Below, one piece after another: positions 9,973 to 17,836 of a DNA stretch of 64,000 nt. The stretch's first letter is position 1. Each line of letters starts with the position of its first letter. Made by a program: the position numbers and the translations under genes. The notes under the pieces were generated by a model. That model was not told the DNA's origin, did not search any database, and saw nothing but the letters and a program-made list of their open reading frames with translations. The DNA comes from Rhizobiaceae bacterium (GTDB lineage Bacteria > Pseudomonadota > Alphaproteobacteria > Rhizobiales > Rhizobiaceae), in NCBI GenBank assembly GCA_025698895.1, contig JAILWO010000001.1:965001-1029000 (forward strand). The letters are read 5' to 3'.

Positions 9973-10458
9973 GTGGCGGTCAATATCCACGCCGGATGCG
10001 TTCTGCTGGGCGATCGCGGCGTGCTGATCAGGGGCGATGCCGGCAGCGGCAAGTCCACCCTGGCGCTGGCCCTTCTGGCGGCCGTCCGCGGTTTTGGCGG
10101 CTTTGCCAGCCTGGTCTGCGACGACCGGGCCGAGCTCGAGACGCGCGGCGGGCGGCTTCTCGCGCGGTGTCCGGCCGCGATCGCGGGGCTGGTCGAAATC
10201 AGGGGGCTTGGCGTCGTTACGAGGCCGTTCCGGCCCGTGGCCGTCGTCGACCTCGCCGTCACGCTGGTGCCCGGCGCGGCCGTCGAGCGCTTCCCGGAGA
10301 CCGCCACCGAGACCGTTGAGGGCGTTCGGCTGCGCTCGCTCGTCCTGGCGCGGCGATCGGCCGATGTGGCGACCCGGACCGTGCTCGCGGCGGTCGAATC
10401 GTGCGGCGAGCGACCGGTTTCGGCCGGATTGCCCGGATTCTCGACCAAAATTGCGTGA
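9973..10458 (+). CDS. hprK: HPr kinase/phosphorylase, short alphaproteobacterial form
   Basis: HprK phosphorylates HPr on serine and links carbon status to regulation. At 161 residues it has only the catalytic domain and lacks the N-terminal domain of Firmicutes HprK, which is normal for this order. Its P-loop GDAGSGKS lies at residues 21-28. The family signature LVEIRGLGVV near residue 75 follows the CDDRAEL segment. Translation starts at GTG 9973, three bases after the chvG stop, implying coupling. The manX and ptsH genes downstream supply its partner proteins. Confidence 0.93.
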   Translation: MAVNIHAGCVLLGDRGVLIRGDAGSGKSTLALALLAAVRGFGGFASLVCDDRAELETRGGRLLARCPAAIAGLVEIRGLGVVTRPFRPVAVVDLAVTLVPGAAVERFPETATETVEGVRLRSLVLARRSADVATRTVLAAVESCGERPVSAGLPGFSTKIA

Positions 10459-10608
10459 GCCGTCTTCGTTTTGGGCTTGTCAACGTCTGTTTGGTAGACA
10501 TGATAGCGCCCCGCCGCCCGGCTTGGCCGGACGCGCGGCAATCTAGATGAGCCAGGGGCGCATCGCCATGATCTGCGTCGCCTTCGGTTTGGGAGCCCTG
10601 CATCCGCG

Positions 10609-11010
10609 ATGATCGGTCTCGTGCTCGTCACGCACGGTCGGCTTGCCGACGAGTTCCGCGAAGCGGTGGAGCATGTGGTCGGCGTACAGCAGAGGCTGGA
10701 GACCGTCTCCATCGGGCCGGAGGATGACATGGAGCGCCGCCGCGCTGACATCGTGTCGGCCGTGCGTCGGGTAGACGACGGGGCTGGCGTTATCATCCTC
10801 ACCGATATGTTCGGCGGCACCCCATCCAATCTAGCTATTTCCGTGATGGAGCCGGGTCGGATCGAGGTGATCGCCGGAGTCAACCTGCCGATGCTCATCA
10901 AGCTGTCGTCGGTTCGCAGCGGCGACGACATGGCCGCCTCTCTCGAAGGTGCACAGGCGGCCGGCCGCAAGTACATCAACGTCGCCAGCCAGATGCTCAA
11001 CGGCAAATGA
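10609..11010 (+). CDS. manX: PTS mannose-family EIIA component (regulatory phosphotransferase)
   Basis: A 133-residue stand-alone EIIA-Man protein. The phosphorylated His 9 is in VLVTHG, and TDMFGGTPSNLA is the second family signature. Many Hyphomicrobiales have no sugar permease for this system. The chain EI-Ntr, HPr and EIIA is used for regulation of carbon, nitrogen and envelope functions together with ChvG/ChvI. The gene lies 150 bases after hprK, the only sizable gap in this cluster, and overlaps ptsH by four bases (ATGA). A weak TTGTCA box near 10480 could mark its own promoter. Confidence 0.94.
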   Translation: MIGLVLVTHGRLADEFREAVEHVVGVQQRLETVSIGPEDDMERRRADIVSAVRRVDDGAGVIILTDMFGGTPSNLAISVMEPGRIEVIAGVNLPMLIKLSSVRSGDDMAASLEGAQAAGRKYINVASQMLNGK

Positions 11011-11309
11011 GCGAGCCTCCGGCGCAGGTAAAATCGGACACGCTGTCGCGTGCGCTTGAAATCATCAATCAGCGCGGTCTGCATGCCCGCGCCTCGGCTC
11101 GCTTTGTCCAGACGGTCAGCTCTTTCCGGGCCGACATTCAAGTTGAAAAGGGCGGCGTCACGGTTGGCGGGGGCTCGATCATGGGATTGATGATGCTTGC
11201 CGCCGGCCCTGGATGTAGCATCAGGGTTACCGCGTCCGGACCCGATGCCAAAGCTGCGCTTGACGCGCTGGAATCGCTGGTGGCGAGCCGTTTTGGCGAG
11301 GAAGCCTGA
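11007..11309 (+). CDS. ptsH: Phosphocarrier protein HPr
   Basis: HPr carries phosphate from enzyme I to EIIA proteins. The 100-residue protein shows the active-site His 26 in GLHARAS and the regulatory serine (Ser 57) in the GGSIMGLMML segment, the target of HprK. Both phosphorylation sites are therefore present, which makes the neighbouring hprK meaningful. It has a slightly longer N-terminus than enterobacterial HPr, as in other rhizobia. The start overlaps the manX stop. No enzyme I gene is in the window. Confidence 0.96.
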   Translation: MSEPPAQVKSDTLSRALEIINQRGLHARASARFVQTVSSFRADIQVEKGGVTVGGGSIMGLMMLAAGPGCSIRVTASGPDAKAALDALESLVASRFGEEA

Positions 11310-11331
11310 ACCCACTCGCAGACATGCAGGA

Positions 11332-11347
11332 ATAAAGATTTCTTTAT
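11332..11347. promoter_or_regulatory. Perfect palindrome upstream of ahcY, candidate SahR-type operator
   Basis: ATAAAGATTTCTTTAT consists of two perfect 7-base arms around TT, 117 bases before the ahcY start. ArsR-family regulators of the S-adenosylhomocysteine cycle (SahR) are known to act on ahcY genes in Proteobacteria through AT-rich palindromes. Matching this site to SahR relies on memory of that motif class and needs checking. Confidence 0.5.
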
Positions 11348-11463
11348 ATGATGTTGCCGCGAGGGGCGGGTTCTGCTAGGAGCCGCCCAATCGCCGCGCC
11401 CGCAGACGGTTTTCGCCGCGCGGCCGTTGATCGGTTCTCATATTATTATCGACAGGACATCCC

Positions 11464-12858
11464 ATGGCCAACGATTACGTCGTCGCAGACATCAAACTTG
11501 CGGACTGGGGCCGCAAGGAGATCGAAATCGCCGAGACCGAGATGCCGGGTCTCATGTCGTGCCGCAAGGAGTTCGGCGACGCCAAACCGCTCAGGGGTGC
11601 GCGCATCTCCGGCTCGCTCCACATGACCATCCAGACGGCGGTCCTCATCGAAACGCTGAAGGTGCTCGGCGCAGACGTTCGCTGGGCATCCTGCAACATC
11701 TTCTCGACCCAGGATCATGCCGCCTCAGCGATCGCCGCGACCGGTACACCCGTTTTCGCCGTAAAGGGGGAAACGCTCGAAGAGTACTGGCAGTACACGG
11801 ACAGCATCTTCCAGTGGGCGGACGGTCAGCCAACCAACATGATCCTCGATGATGGCGGTGATGCAACCATGTACATCCTCATCGGCGCGCGCGCGGAAGC
11901 CGGAGAAGATGTCCTGTCGAAGCCCGGCAACGAGGAAGAGGAGATCCTCTTCGCCCAGATCAGCAAGCGCATGGCTGAGACGCCCGGCTTCTTTACGAAA
12001 CAGAAGGAGGCCATTAAAGGCGTCACCGAAGAGACCACCACCGGCGTCAATCGGCTTTACCAATTGCAGAAAAAGGGCCTCCTTCCCTTCCCGGCCATCA
12101 ATGTCAACGACTCGGTAACCAAGTCGAAGTTCGATAACAAATATGGATGCAGAGAATCGCTCGTCGACGGTATTCGTCGCGCCACCGACACGATGATGGC
12201 TGGCAAGGTCGCAGTGGTCTGCGGCTATGGTGACGTCGGCAAGGGTTCGGCTGCGTCGCTGCGCGGTGCTGGCGCGCGCGTCAGGGTCACCGAGGTCGAT
12301 CCGATCTGCGCCCTGCAGGCGGCTATGGACGGATACGAGGTGGTGACGTTGGATGAGGCGGCACCCAATGCGGACATCGTCATCACTACGACCGGCAACA
12401 AGGACGTGATCACGATCGACCACATGCGCGCGATGAAGGATATGACGATCGTCGGCAATATTGGTCACTTCGACAACGAGATCCAAGTTGCCGCGTTGCG
12501 CAATCTGAAATGGACCAACGTTAAGCCGCAGGTCGACATGATCGAGTTCCCCAGCGGCAATCGCATCTTGCTGCTGTCGGAGGGCCGATTGCTCAATCTC
12601 GGCAACGCGACGGGCCACCCGAGCTTCGTCATGTCGGCGTCCTTCACCAACCAGGTGATGGCCCAGATCGAGCTGTGGACGAAAGGCCAGAACTACAAGA
12701 ACGAGGTCTATGTCCTGCCCAAGCACCTCGATGAGAAGGTGGCCCGGCTGCATCTGGACAAGCTCGGCGCGAAGCTGACCGAGCTGTCTGAAGAGCAGGC
12801 CGCCTATATCGGCGTTAGGTCTCAAGGGCCCTACAAACCGGACCACTACAGATACTGA
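11464..12858 (+). CDS. ahcY: Adenosylhomocysteinase (S-adenosyl-L-homocysteine hydrolase)
   Basis: AhcY reversibly splits S-adenosylhomocysteine to adenosine and homocysteine, removing the product inhibitor of all methyltransferases. This includes the betaine and phospholipid methyltransferases in this window. The 464-residue protein has the substrate-domain segments [14 protein letters not shown] and TGVNRLYQL, the NAD-binding Rossmann motif [10 protein letters not shown] and the C-terminal PYKPDHYRY that reaches into the neighbouring subunit. AGGA lies six bases before the ATG. A 150-base leader with a palindromic operator precedes it, and a clear terminator follows. Confidence 0.98.
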   Translation: MANDYVVADIKLADWGRKEIEIAETEMPGLMSCRKEFGDAKPLRGARISGSLHMTIQTAVLIETLKVLGADVRWASCNIFSTQDHAASAIAATGTPVFAVKGETLEEYWQYTDSIFQWADGQPTNMILDDGGDATMYILIGARAEAGEDVLSKPGNEEEEILFAQISKRMAETPGFFTKQKEAIKGVTEETTTGVNRLYQLQKKGLLPFPAINVNDSVTKSKFDNKYGCRESLVDGIRRATDTMMAGKVAVVCGYGDVGKGSAASLRGAGARVRVTEVDPICALQAAMDGYEVVTLDEAAPNADIVITTTGNKDVITIDHMRAMKDMTIVGNIGHFDNEIQVAALRNLKWTNVKPQVDMIEFPSGNRILLLSEGRLLNLGNATGHPSFVMSASFTNQVMAQIELWTKGQNYKNEVYVLPKHLDEKVARLHLDKLGAKLTELSEEQAAYIGVRSQGPYKPDHYRY

Positions 12859-12886
12859 TATTAACCGATCGGAACACAACATATTG

Positions 12887-12922
12887 AAGCCGGGCGATTG
12901 ACATTTCGTCCGGCTTTATTTT
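12887..12922 (+). terminator. Rho-independent terminator of ahcY
   Basis: AAGCCGGGCG (12887-12896) pairs with CGTCCGGCTT (12907-12916) over a 10-base loop, with one G-T pair, and is followed by TATTTTG. It ends the chvI-to-ahcY run and separates it from divL. Confidence 0.8.
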
Positions 12923-13061
12923 GTGGCGGTGAACGCCTTCACGCCGATTCGTCGAACGTTTATGGTGATCTGATTCGTGGTGCGCACGCCTTGTGGGGAC
13001 TTGTCGGGCGACGCGCGCGAGACGGCGGTCTTGCCATTCACGCGGCGGAGAGGATCAAGGC

Positions 13062-15593
13062 ATGCCAGTGGAGCCGCTGGGGCTCGAAGTGGATTCGCGA
13101 CAGGCAAGGCCGGTTCGAGCCGGGCGCGGACGTATCTCCATATTGCTGGGGTCCAGCACGGTTTTAGGTCTGTCGATCAACCGATTGTGGGCTCAAGACG
13201 AACCCTCCGTGTTCACCGGATTAGGGATAGGCAGTTTTACGGTCGGTACGACCGAAGTCATTCAGCTTGCCATGTTTGCGGGCGCTATGGGTGCGGCGCT
13301 CCTGTCGGCCATCTGGATGATCAGGGAGCGAGCCCGCATTGCAGCGGAAAACGTGGAGCTGCGCGCGCGTGTGGCGGATTTGACCGCGGCGCAGGCACGG
13401 GCGGAAGCCCTGGTGGGGCTGAAGGATATGCGGGTTCTGTTCTGGCAGAAAGGCGCGGAGCGTCCCGACCTGTCCGGCGGCTTGTCGGCTGGAGCGGGTG
13501 CGCCTCAAGATCGGGCCGCCTTTCTGGCCTTTGGTCGATGGTTGACCCCACATTCGGCGTCCGCGATCGATGCCGGCATCGCAGCGCTGCGCGACCATTC
13601 CCGGCCTTTCGATCTAGTGGTCGAAACACAGACGGGCGCGCATCTCGAAGTTCAGGGACGGTCTTCAATTCATCATATGATCGTCCGCTTCCTGACAATC
13701 AGTGAGGCGCGGCGGGCATATGCACGGTTGCGTATCGAGAATCAGCGACTGGAAGCCGAGTTCCTTGCGCTGCGAGGCCTCTTCGAGGCATCTCGCCTAC
13801 CTGCTTGGACTCGCGACCGCACGGGCCGTATTGTCTGGGTCAATGCCGCCTATGCGGCTGCCGTTGATGCATCCACACCCGAAATCGCGGTGGCCGAGGA
13901 GCGGGAACTACTCGGCACTCCGGTTCGAAAGAGAATCGCTGAAATCCATGCGAGCCGCTCCATCTTCAACGAGACAGTCTCGACGGTGATTGGCGGCGAC
14001 CGCCGGCATCTGATGGTGACGTCCGTTGCCACGTCGGATGGTTCAGCTGGCTTCGCCATCGACCGCAGCGAGCAGGAAGCGCTGCTTGCCGAGATCGACC
14101 GTGCAGCCAAGGGGCACGCCGAGACGCTTGATCGGCTACAGACCGCGATCGCCATTTTCGATGGGTCAGAGAAGTTGCGGTTCTACAACGCAGCTTTTCA
14201 GAAGCTATGGGATATCGACGCCGGCTTCCTTGACAGCGCGCCCGAACACAATTTGCTGCTCGACCGGCTGCGCAGCGAGGGCAAGCTCGCGGAACAGCCG
14301 GAATGGCGGCGTTGGAAGGAATCGGTCCTGCAGGCTTACCGATCCGTAGAGCCGCATGACGCGAACTGGCACCTGCCCGACGGCCGTACCTTGCGCGTCG
14401 TGACAAGCCCGCATCCGAATGGCGGCGTGACATGGATTTTCGACAATTTGACCGAACGGATTGACTTGGAAAGCCGCTACAAGACCGCTGTCCGGGTCCA
14501 GTCGGAAACGCTGGACCATTTGGCCGAAGGGGTCGTGGTCTTCGGTGCCGATGGGCGGCTGAAATTGACCAATCCAGCATTTGGCCGGCTTTGGCGCCTG
14601 CCAGACGCCCTCGCCGTCCCCGGCGTCCATATCTCCGCGATCCGCGACGCATGCCGTCCGATGGCGGCGCAGAGCCCTTGGGACGCTTTTGCTTCGGCGG
14701 TCACGGGTTTCGACGAGGAACGCCGCGACAGCGAGGGGGTGGCTGAGCTCGTCGACGGATCGGTGTTGCGTCACACGCTGGTTCATTTGCCCAACGGCCA
14801 AGCGATGATTACCTTCATCGATGTAACGGATAGCGTGAATGTTGAAAGGGCACTGAAGGACAAGAACGAAGCGCTGCAGAACGCGGATCGCCTGAAGAAC
14901 GATTTCGTGCAGCACGTTTCCTATGAACTTCGCTCGCCTCTTACCAATATCATCGGCTTCACTGAGCTGTTGGGTATGCCGGACACCGGACCACTCAATG
15001 AACGCCAGCGCGAATATGTCGGCCATATCGGCTCGTCCTCGGCGATCCTTCTGGCGATCGTCAATGACATCCTGGATCTGGCGACGGTCGATGCGGGCAT
15101 CATGGAGTTGGAGATAGGCGACGTTAGGATCACGGATGCAGTCGAGTCAGCGGCGGAACGGGTAGCCGAACGTATGCGTGACCATGACATCGAGCTTTCG
15201 CTCGATTTGCCGGCCGCTGCGGCAAGTTTCCGGGCTGACGGCAACCGGGTCCGCCAGATCCTGGCAAATCTGCTCACGAACGCCGCCAATTTCGCTCCTG
15301 CCGGCTCGACCGTCACGTTGTCATGCCGGAAGGAGGGGTCTGAGGTCCGCTTTACAGTCCACGACGACGGACCGGGTATGCCGCCCGATGTCCTCGATGC
15401 TGTTTACCGGCGTTTCGAATCGCGCGCGAACGGGGGCCGTCGGCGTGGGGCCGGCTTGGGCCTTTCCATCGTCAAGAGTTTCGTCGAGCTGCACGGTGGC
15501 ACTGTCGAGATCGAGACCGGCGAAGGCATCGGGACCACGGTCACCTGCGTATTTCCTGCTTCGCCGCGCGATTACCTTGCGGCAGCGGAGTGA
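13062..15593 (+). CDS. divL: DivL-type cell-cycle sensor kinase with tyrosine in the H-box
   Basis: This 843-residue protein has an N-terminal membrane segment (about residues 20-90) and several PAS-like domains (about 210-590). The dimerisation region reads HVSYELRSPLTNIIGF, with Tyr 621 exactly where histidine kinases have His. This is the hallmark of DivL, which in Caulobacter works with CckA and DivK to control CtrA phosphorylation. The ATPase domain is complete: N-box LLTNAANF, DDGPGMP, GAGLGLSIVKSF. GAGAGG precedes the chosen start. An in-frame ATG at 12993 lacks such a site. The order ahcY-divL-tsaE is typical of Hyphomicrobiales. Confidence 0.9.
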   Translation: MPVEPLGLEVDSRQARPVRAGRGRISILLGSSTVLGLSINRLWAQDEPSVFTGLGIGSFTVGTTEVIQLAMFAGAMGAALLSAIWMIRERARIAAENVELRARVADLTAAQARAEALVGLKDMRVLFWQKGAERPDLSGGLSAGAGAPQDRAAFLAFGRWLTPHSASAIDAGIAALRDHSRPFDLVVETQTGAHLEVQGRSSIHHMIVRFLTISEARRAYARLRIENQRLEAEFLALRGLFEASRLPAWTRDRTGRIVWVNAAYAAAVDASTPEIAVAEERELLGTPVRKRIAEIHASRSIFNETVSTVIGGDRRHLMVTSVATSDGSAGFAIDRSEQEALLAEIDRAAKGHAETLDRLQTAIAIFDGSEKLRFYNAAFQKLWDIDAGFLDSAPEHNLLLDRLRSEGKLAEQPEWRRWKESVLQAYRSVEPHDANWHLPDGRTLRVVTSPHPNGGVTWIFDNLTERIDLESRYKTAVRVQSETLDHLAEGVVVFGADGRLKLTNPAFGRLWRLPDALAVPGVHISAIRDACRPMAAQSPWDAFASAVTGFDEERRDSEGVAELVDGSVLRHTLVHLPNGQAMITFIDVTDSVNVERALKDKNEALQNADRLKNDFVQHVSYELRSPLTNIIGFTELLGMPDTGPLNERQREYVGHIGSSSAILLAIVNDILDLATVDAGIMELEIGDVRITDAVESAAERVAERMRDHDIELSLDLPAAAASFRADGNRVRQILANLLTNAANFAPAGSTVTLSCRKEGSEVRFTVHDDGPGMPPDVLDAVYRRFESRANGGRRRGAGLGLSIVKSFVELHGGTVEIETGEGIGTTVTCVFPASPRDYLAAAE

Positions 15594-15605
15594 AAATTCT
15601 CGTCC

Positions 15606-17117
15606 ATGGTGACGGTTCCTCTGTCCATTCCCCTTCCAGATGAAGCAGCTACAGCGGCGCTCGGGCGAGATCTCGCCCAAGCCCTGAGGCCAGGAGACCT
15701 CATTGCGCTTTCCGGCGAACTCGGTGCGGGAAAATCCACATTGGTACGGGAGGCAATCAGATCCCTTTCTTCCAGTGCCTCCATCGACATACCAAGCCCC
15801 ACCTTCACCCTGATCCAGCCCTACGACACGTTGCCGCCGCTTCTCCATGCCGATCTCTATCGCATAGGATCTGATGAGGAGGTGGGAGAACTCGGCATCG
15901 GAGAATGGTTGGAGAAGGGCGCCGTTCTAGTGGAGTGGCCCGAACGGGCTGGAGCGGAACTGCCGCAGGCGACCCTAACCATCTCAATTTTTTTCGGTGC
16001 CTCAGGCCGAGTCGCTCGAATTGAAGGCACTTCCGAGGCGATGGAACGGCTGTCAAGATCGCGAGAAATCACCGCCTTTCTCGAATATGCCGGCTGGGGC
16101 GGAGCGCGGCGCTCCTTCCTGCTGGGGGATGCTTCGACCAGGGCCTACGAACTGGTTGTCGCGTCGGATGGTGGTGAAGCCATCCTGATGAACGCTCCCG
16201 GACATGCGGACGGGCCGCCGCTCCGCGATGGTAGATCCTATAGCCGAATCGCCCACCTGGCCGAGAACGTTGTGCCGTTCGTTGCTGTCGCGCGCGCTCT
16301 GCGACAGGCGCAATTCTGCGCGCCGGAGATATTCGCTCAGGATCTAGACGCCGGCCTGCTGCTGATCGAGCACCTAGGGCACGAGCCTTTCCTAGGACCA
16401 GGCGGAGAGCCGGTTCCCGAACGTTATTTCGCAGCAGCCCGACTTTTGGCTGATCTCCATTCGGTTTCTTGGAACCCGTTCTCGGAGGCTGCTCCTGGCA
16501 TCAGGCATTATGTGCCGGATTATGACCGAGGTGCCATGATGATTGAGGTCGAACTTCTGCTTGACTGGTATCTGCCCTACACGTCCGGCGAAATCGCGGG
16601 AGAGGAAGCTCGCGGCGTTTTCGTCGACACATGGAGATCGGTTCTGGATGGTGTAGGCGGGGCAGGCATCAGCCTCGTCCTGCGTGACTACCACTCCCCC
16701 AACATCGTCTGGCGCGGCGATCGCGAAGGCCGGGATCGGCTCGGCCTCGTAGATTTCCAGGACGCCGTTATGGGTCCGTTGGCCTATGACGTCGCTTCGC
16801 TCGCTCAGGATGCCCGTGTGTCCATTTCTACATCACTGGAGGCGGAAATCGTGGCCGTATACTGTGCCGCACGTGAGGCGGCCGGGCGCTTTGACCGCGA
16901 TGCGTTCCTACGTGATTACGCGATCATGGCCGCGCAGCGGAACTCGAAAATACTCGGTATCTTCGTGCGGCTGGACAGGCGCGACGGCAAGCCAGGCTAT
17001 TTGAAGCACCTGCCTCGCATCCGCGACTATACGGCCCGCTCGCTTGCTCACCGTGCGCTCGCTCCATTGCGGCCATTCTATGCCTCGATCGGCATCGAGC
17101 CGGAGCCGGTCGCGTGA
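15606..17117 (+). CDS. tsaE: TsaE-AmgK fusion: tRNA t6A ATPase plus cell-wall sugar kinase
   Basis: A 503-residue two-domain protein. Residues 1 to about 150 are TsaE, the ATPase needed for threonylcarbamoyl-adenosine modification of tRNA, with Walker A GELGAGKST and the signature PSPTFTLIQPY. Residues about 165-500 are an aminoglycoside-phosphotransferase-fold kinase with catalytic LRDYHSPNIVW and metal-binding VDFQDAVMGP. Because murU follows directly, the second domain is best read as AmgK, which phosphorylates the anomeric position of N-acetylmuramic acid in peptidoglycan recycling. The GTGA overlap with murU supports this. Both catalytic cores look complete. Confidence 0.87.
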   Translation: MVTVPLSIPLPDEAATAALGRDLAQALRPGDLIALSGELGAGKSTLVREAIRSLSSSASIDIPSPTFTLIQPYDTLPPLLHADLYRIGSDEEVGELGIGEWLEKGAVLVEWPERAGAELPQATLTISIFFGASGRVARIEGTSEAMERLSRSREITAFLEYAGWGGARRSFLLGDASTRAYELVVASDGGEAILMNAPGHADGPPLRDGRSYSRIAHLAENVVPFVAVARALRQAQFCAPEIFAQDLDAGLLLIEHLGHEPFLGPGGEPVPERYFAAARLLADLHSVSWNPFSEAAPGIRHYVPDYDRGAMMIEVELLLDWYLPYTSGEIAGEEARGVFVDTWRSVLDGVGGAGISLVLRDYHSPNIVWRGDREGRDRLGLVDFQDAVMGPLAYDVASLAQDARVSISTSLEAEIVAVYCAAREAAGRFDRDAFLRDYAIMAAQRNSKILGIFVRLDRRDGKPGYLKHLPRIRDYTARSLAHRALAPLRPFYASIGIEPEPVA

Positions 17118-17836
17118 CTTGGGTTCCATCGAAAGCGATGGTCCTTGCGGCCGGGTTGGGCAAGCGGATGAGGCCGATCACGGAAACAATTCCGAAGCCG
17201 CTTATCAAGATAGCAGGCAGAACGCTTATCGACCGTTGTCTTGATTTGCTGGCAGCCGCGGGTGTCGAGACAGCGGTGGTTAATGTTCACCATCTCGGTC
17301 ATTTGTTGGTGGCGCATCTGCGTGATCGCGCCCGTCCCACGGTCAGGATCTCGGACGAGACGGAACTCCTGCTCGACTCGGGTGGCGGTATCGTCAAGGC
17401 GCTCCCCTATTTTGGTCCCGATCCATTCCTCGTGCTCAATGCCGACACCTTTTGGCTAGATCAGCAGGGCTCCGGTCTTAAGCGGCTGGCCGCAGCATGG
17501 GACGATGCGCGGATGGACATCCTGCTCCTGCTTGCCCGCCACGAACAGGCTGTCGGCCATGAGGGGCCGAGTGATTTCCTGCTCGGTCCCGACGGGCGTC
17601 TGTCGCGCGCCGCAGGCCGCAGCGACGGCATGATCTACGCCGGCGCCGCGATCGTGCATCCGCGGATCTTTGTAAATGCCCCCCGGGGGCCGCATTCGCT
17701 GAACCTGCAGTTTGACTGGGCCTTGAAGGACCGCCGTCTCTTCGGGGTGCCGTTAGAAGAATGCTGGATCACCGTTGGTACGCCGGATGCAATTGCGCCG
17801 GCTGAGGCAGCGGTCGCGGTCTGTGAGTCCGGATGA
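17114..17836 (+). CDS. murU: N-acetylmuramate alpha-1-phosphate uridylyltransferase MurU
   Basis: A sugar-phosphate nucleotidyltransferase of 240 residues that makes UDP-MurNAc from MurNAc-1-phosphate, letting the cell recycle wall sugars and bypass early fosfomycin-sensitive steps. The nucleotide-binding signature AAGLGKRMRPIT, the lysine-bearing PKPLIKIAGRTLIDR and the metal site VLNADTFW are visible. It starts with GTG overlapping the previous stop (GTGA) and ends in an ATGA overlap with addB. The pairing with the AmgK-type kinase domain is the main reason for preferring MurU over glucose-1-phosphate thymidylyltransferase-like enzymes. Confidence 0.85.
   Translation: MTWVPSKAMVLAAGLGKRMRPITETIPKPLIKIAGRTLIDRCLDLLAAAGVETAVVNVHHLGHLLVAHLRDRARPTVRISDETELLLDSGGGIVKALPYFGPDPFLVLNADTFWLDQQGSGLKRLAAAWDDARMDILLLLARHEQAVGHEGPSDFLLGPDGRLSRAAGRSDGMIYAGAAIVHPRIFVNAPRGPHSLNLQFDWALKDRRLFGVPLEECWITVGTPDAIAPAEAAVAVCESG

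Noticed and set aside
8209-9990. A 593-codon open frame antisense to chvG
   Set aside because: chvG is complete with all kinase motifs. The antisense frame is a by-product of GC-rich codon use and matches no family.
10459-10608. A promoter in the hprK-manX gap
   Set aside because: TTGTCA is present near 10480, but the -10 candidates are poor, so it is mentioned only in the manX entry.
11348-11463. SAM or SAH riboswitch in the ahcY leader
   Set aside because: No conserved riboswitch core could be recognised by eye. The palindromic operator explains regulation more simply.
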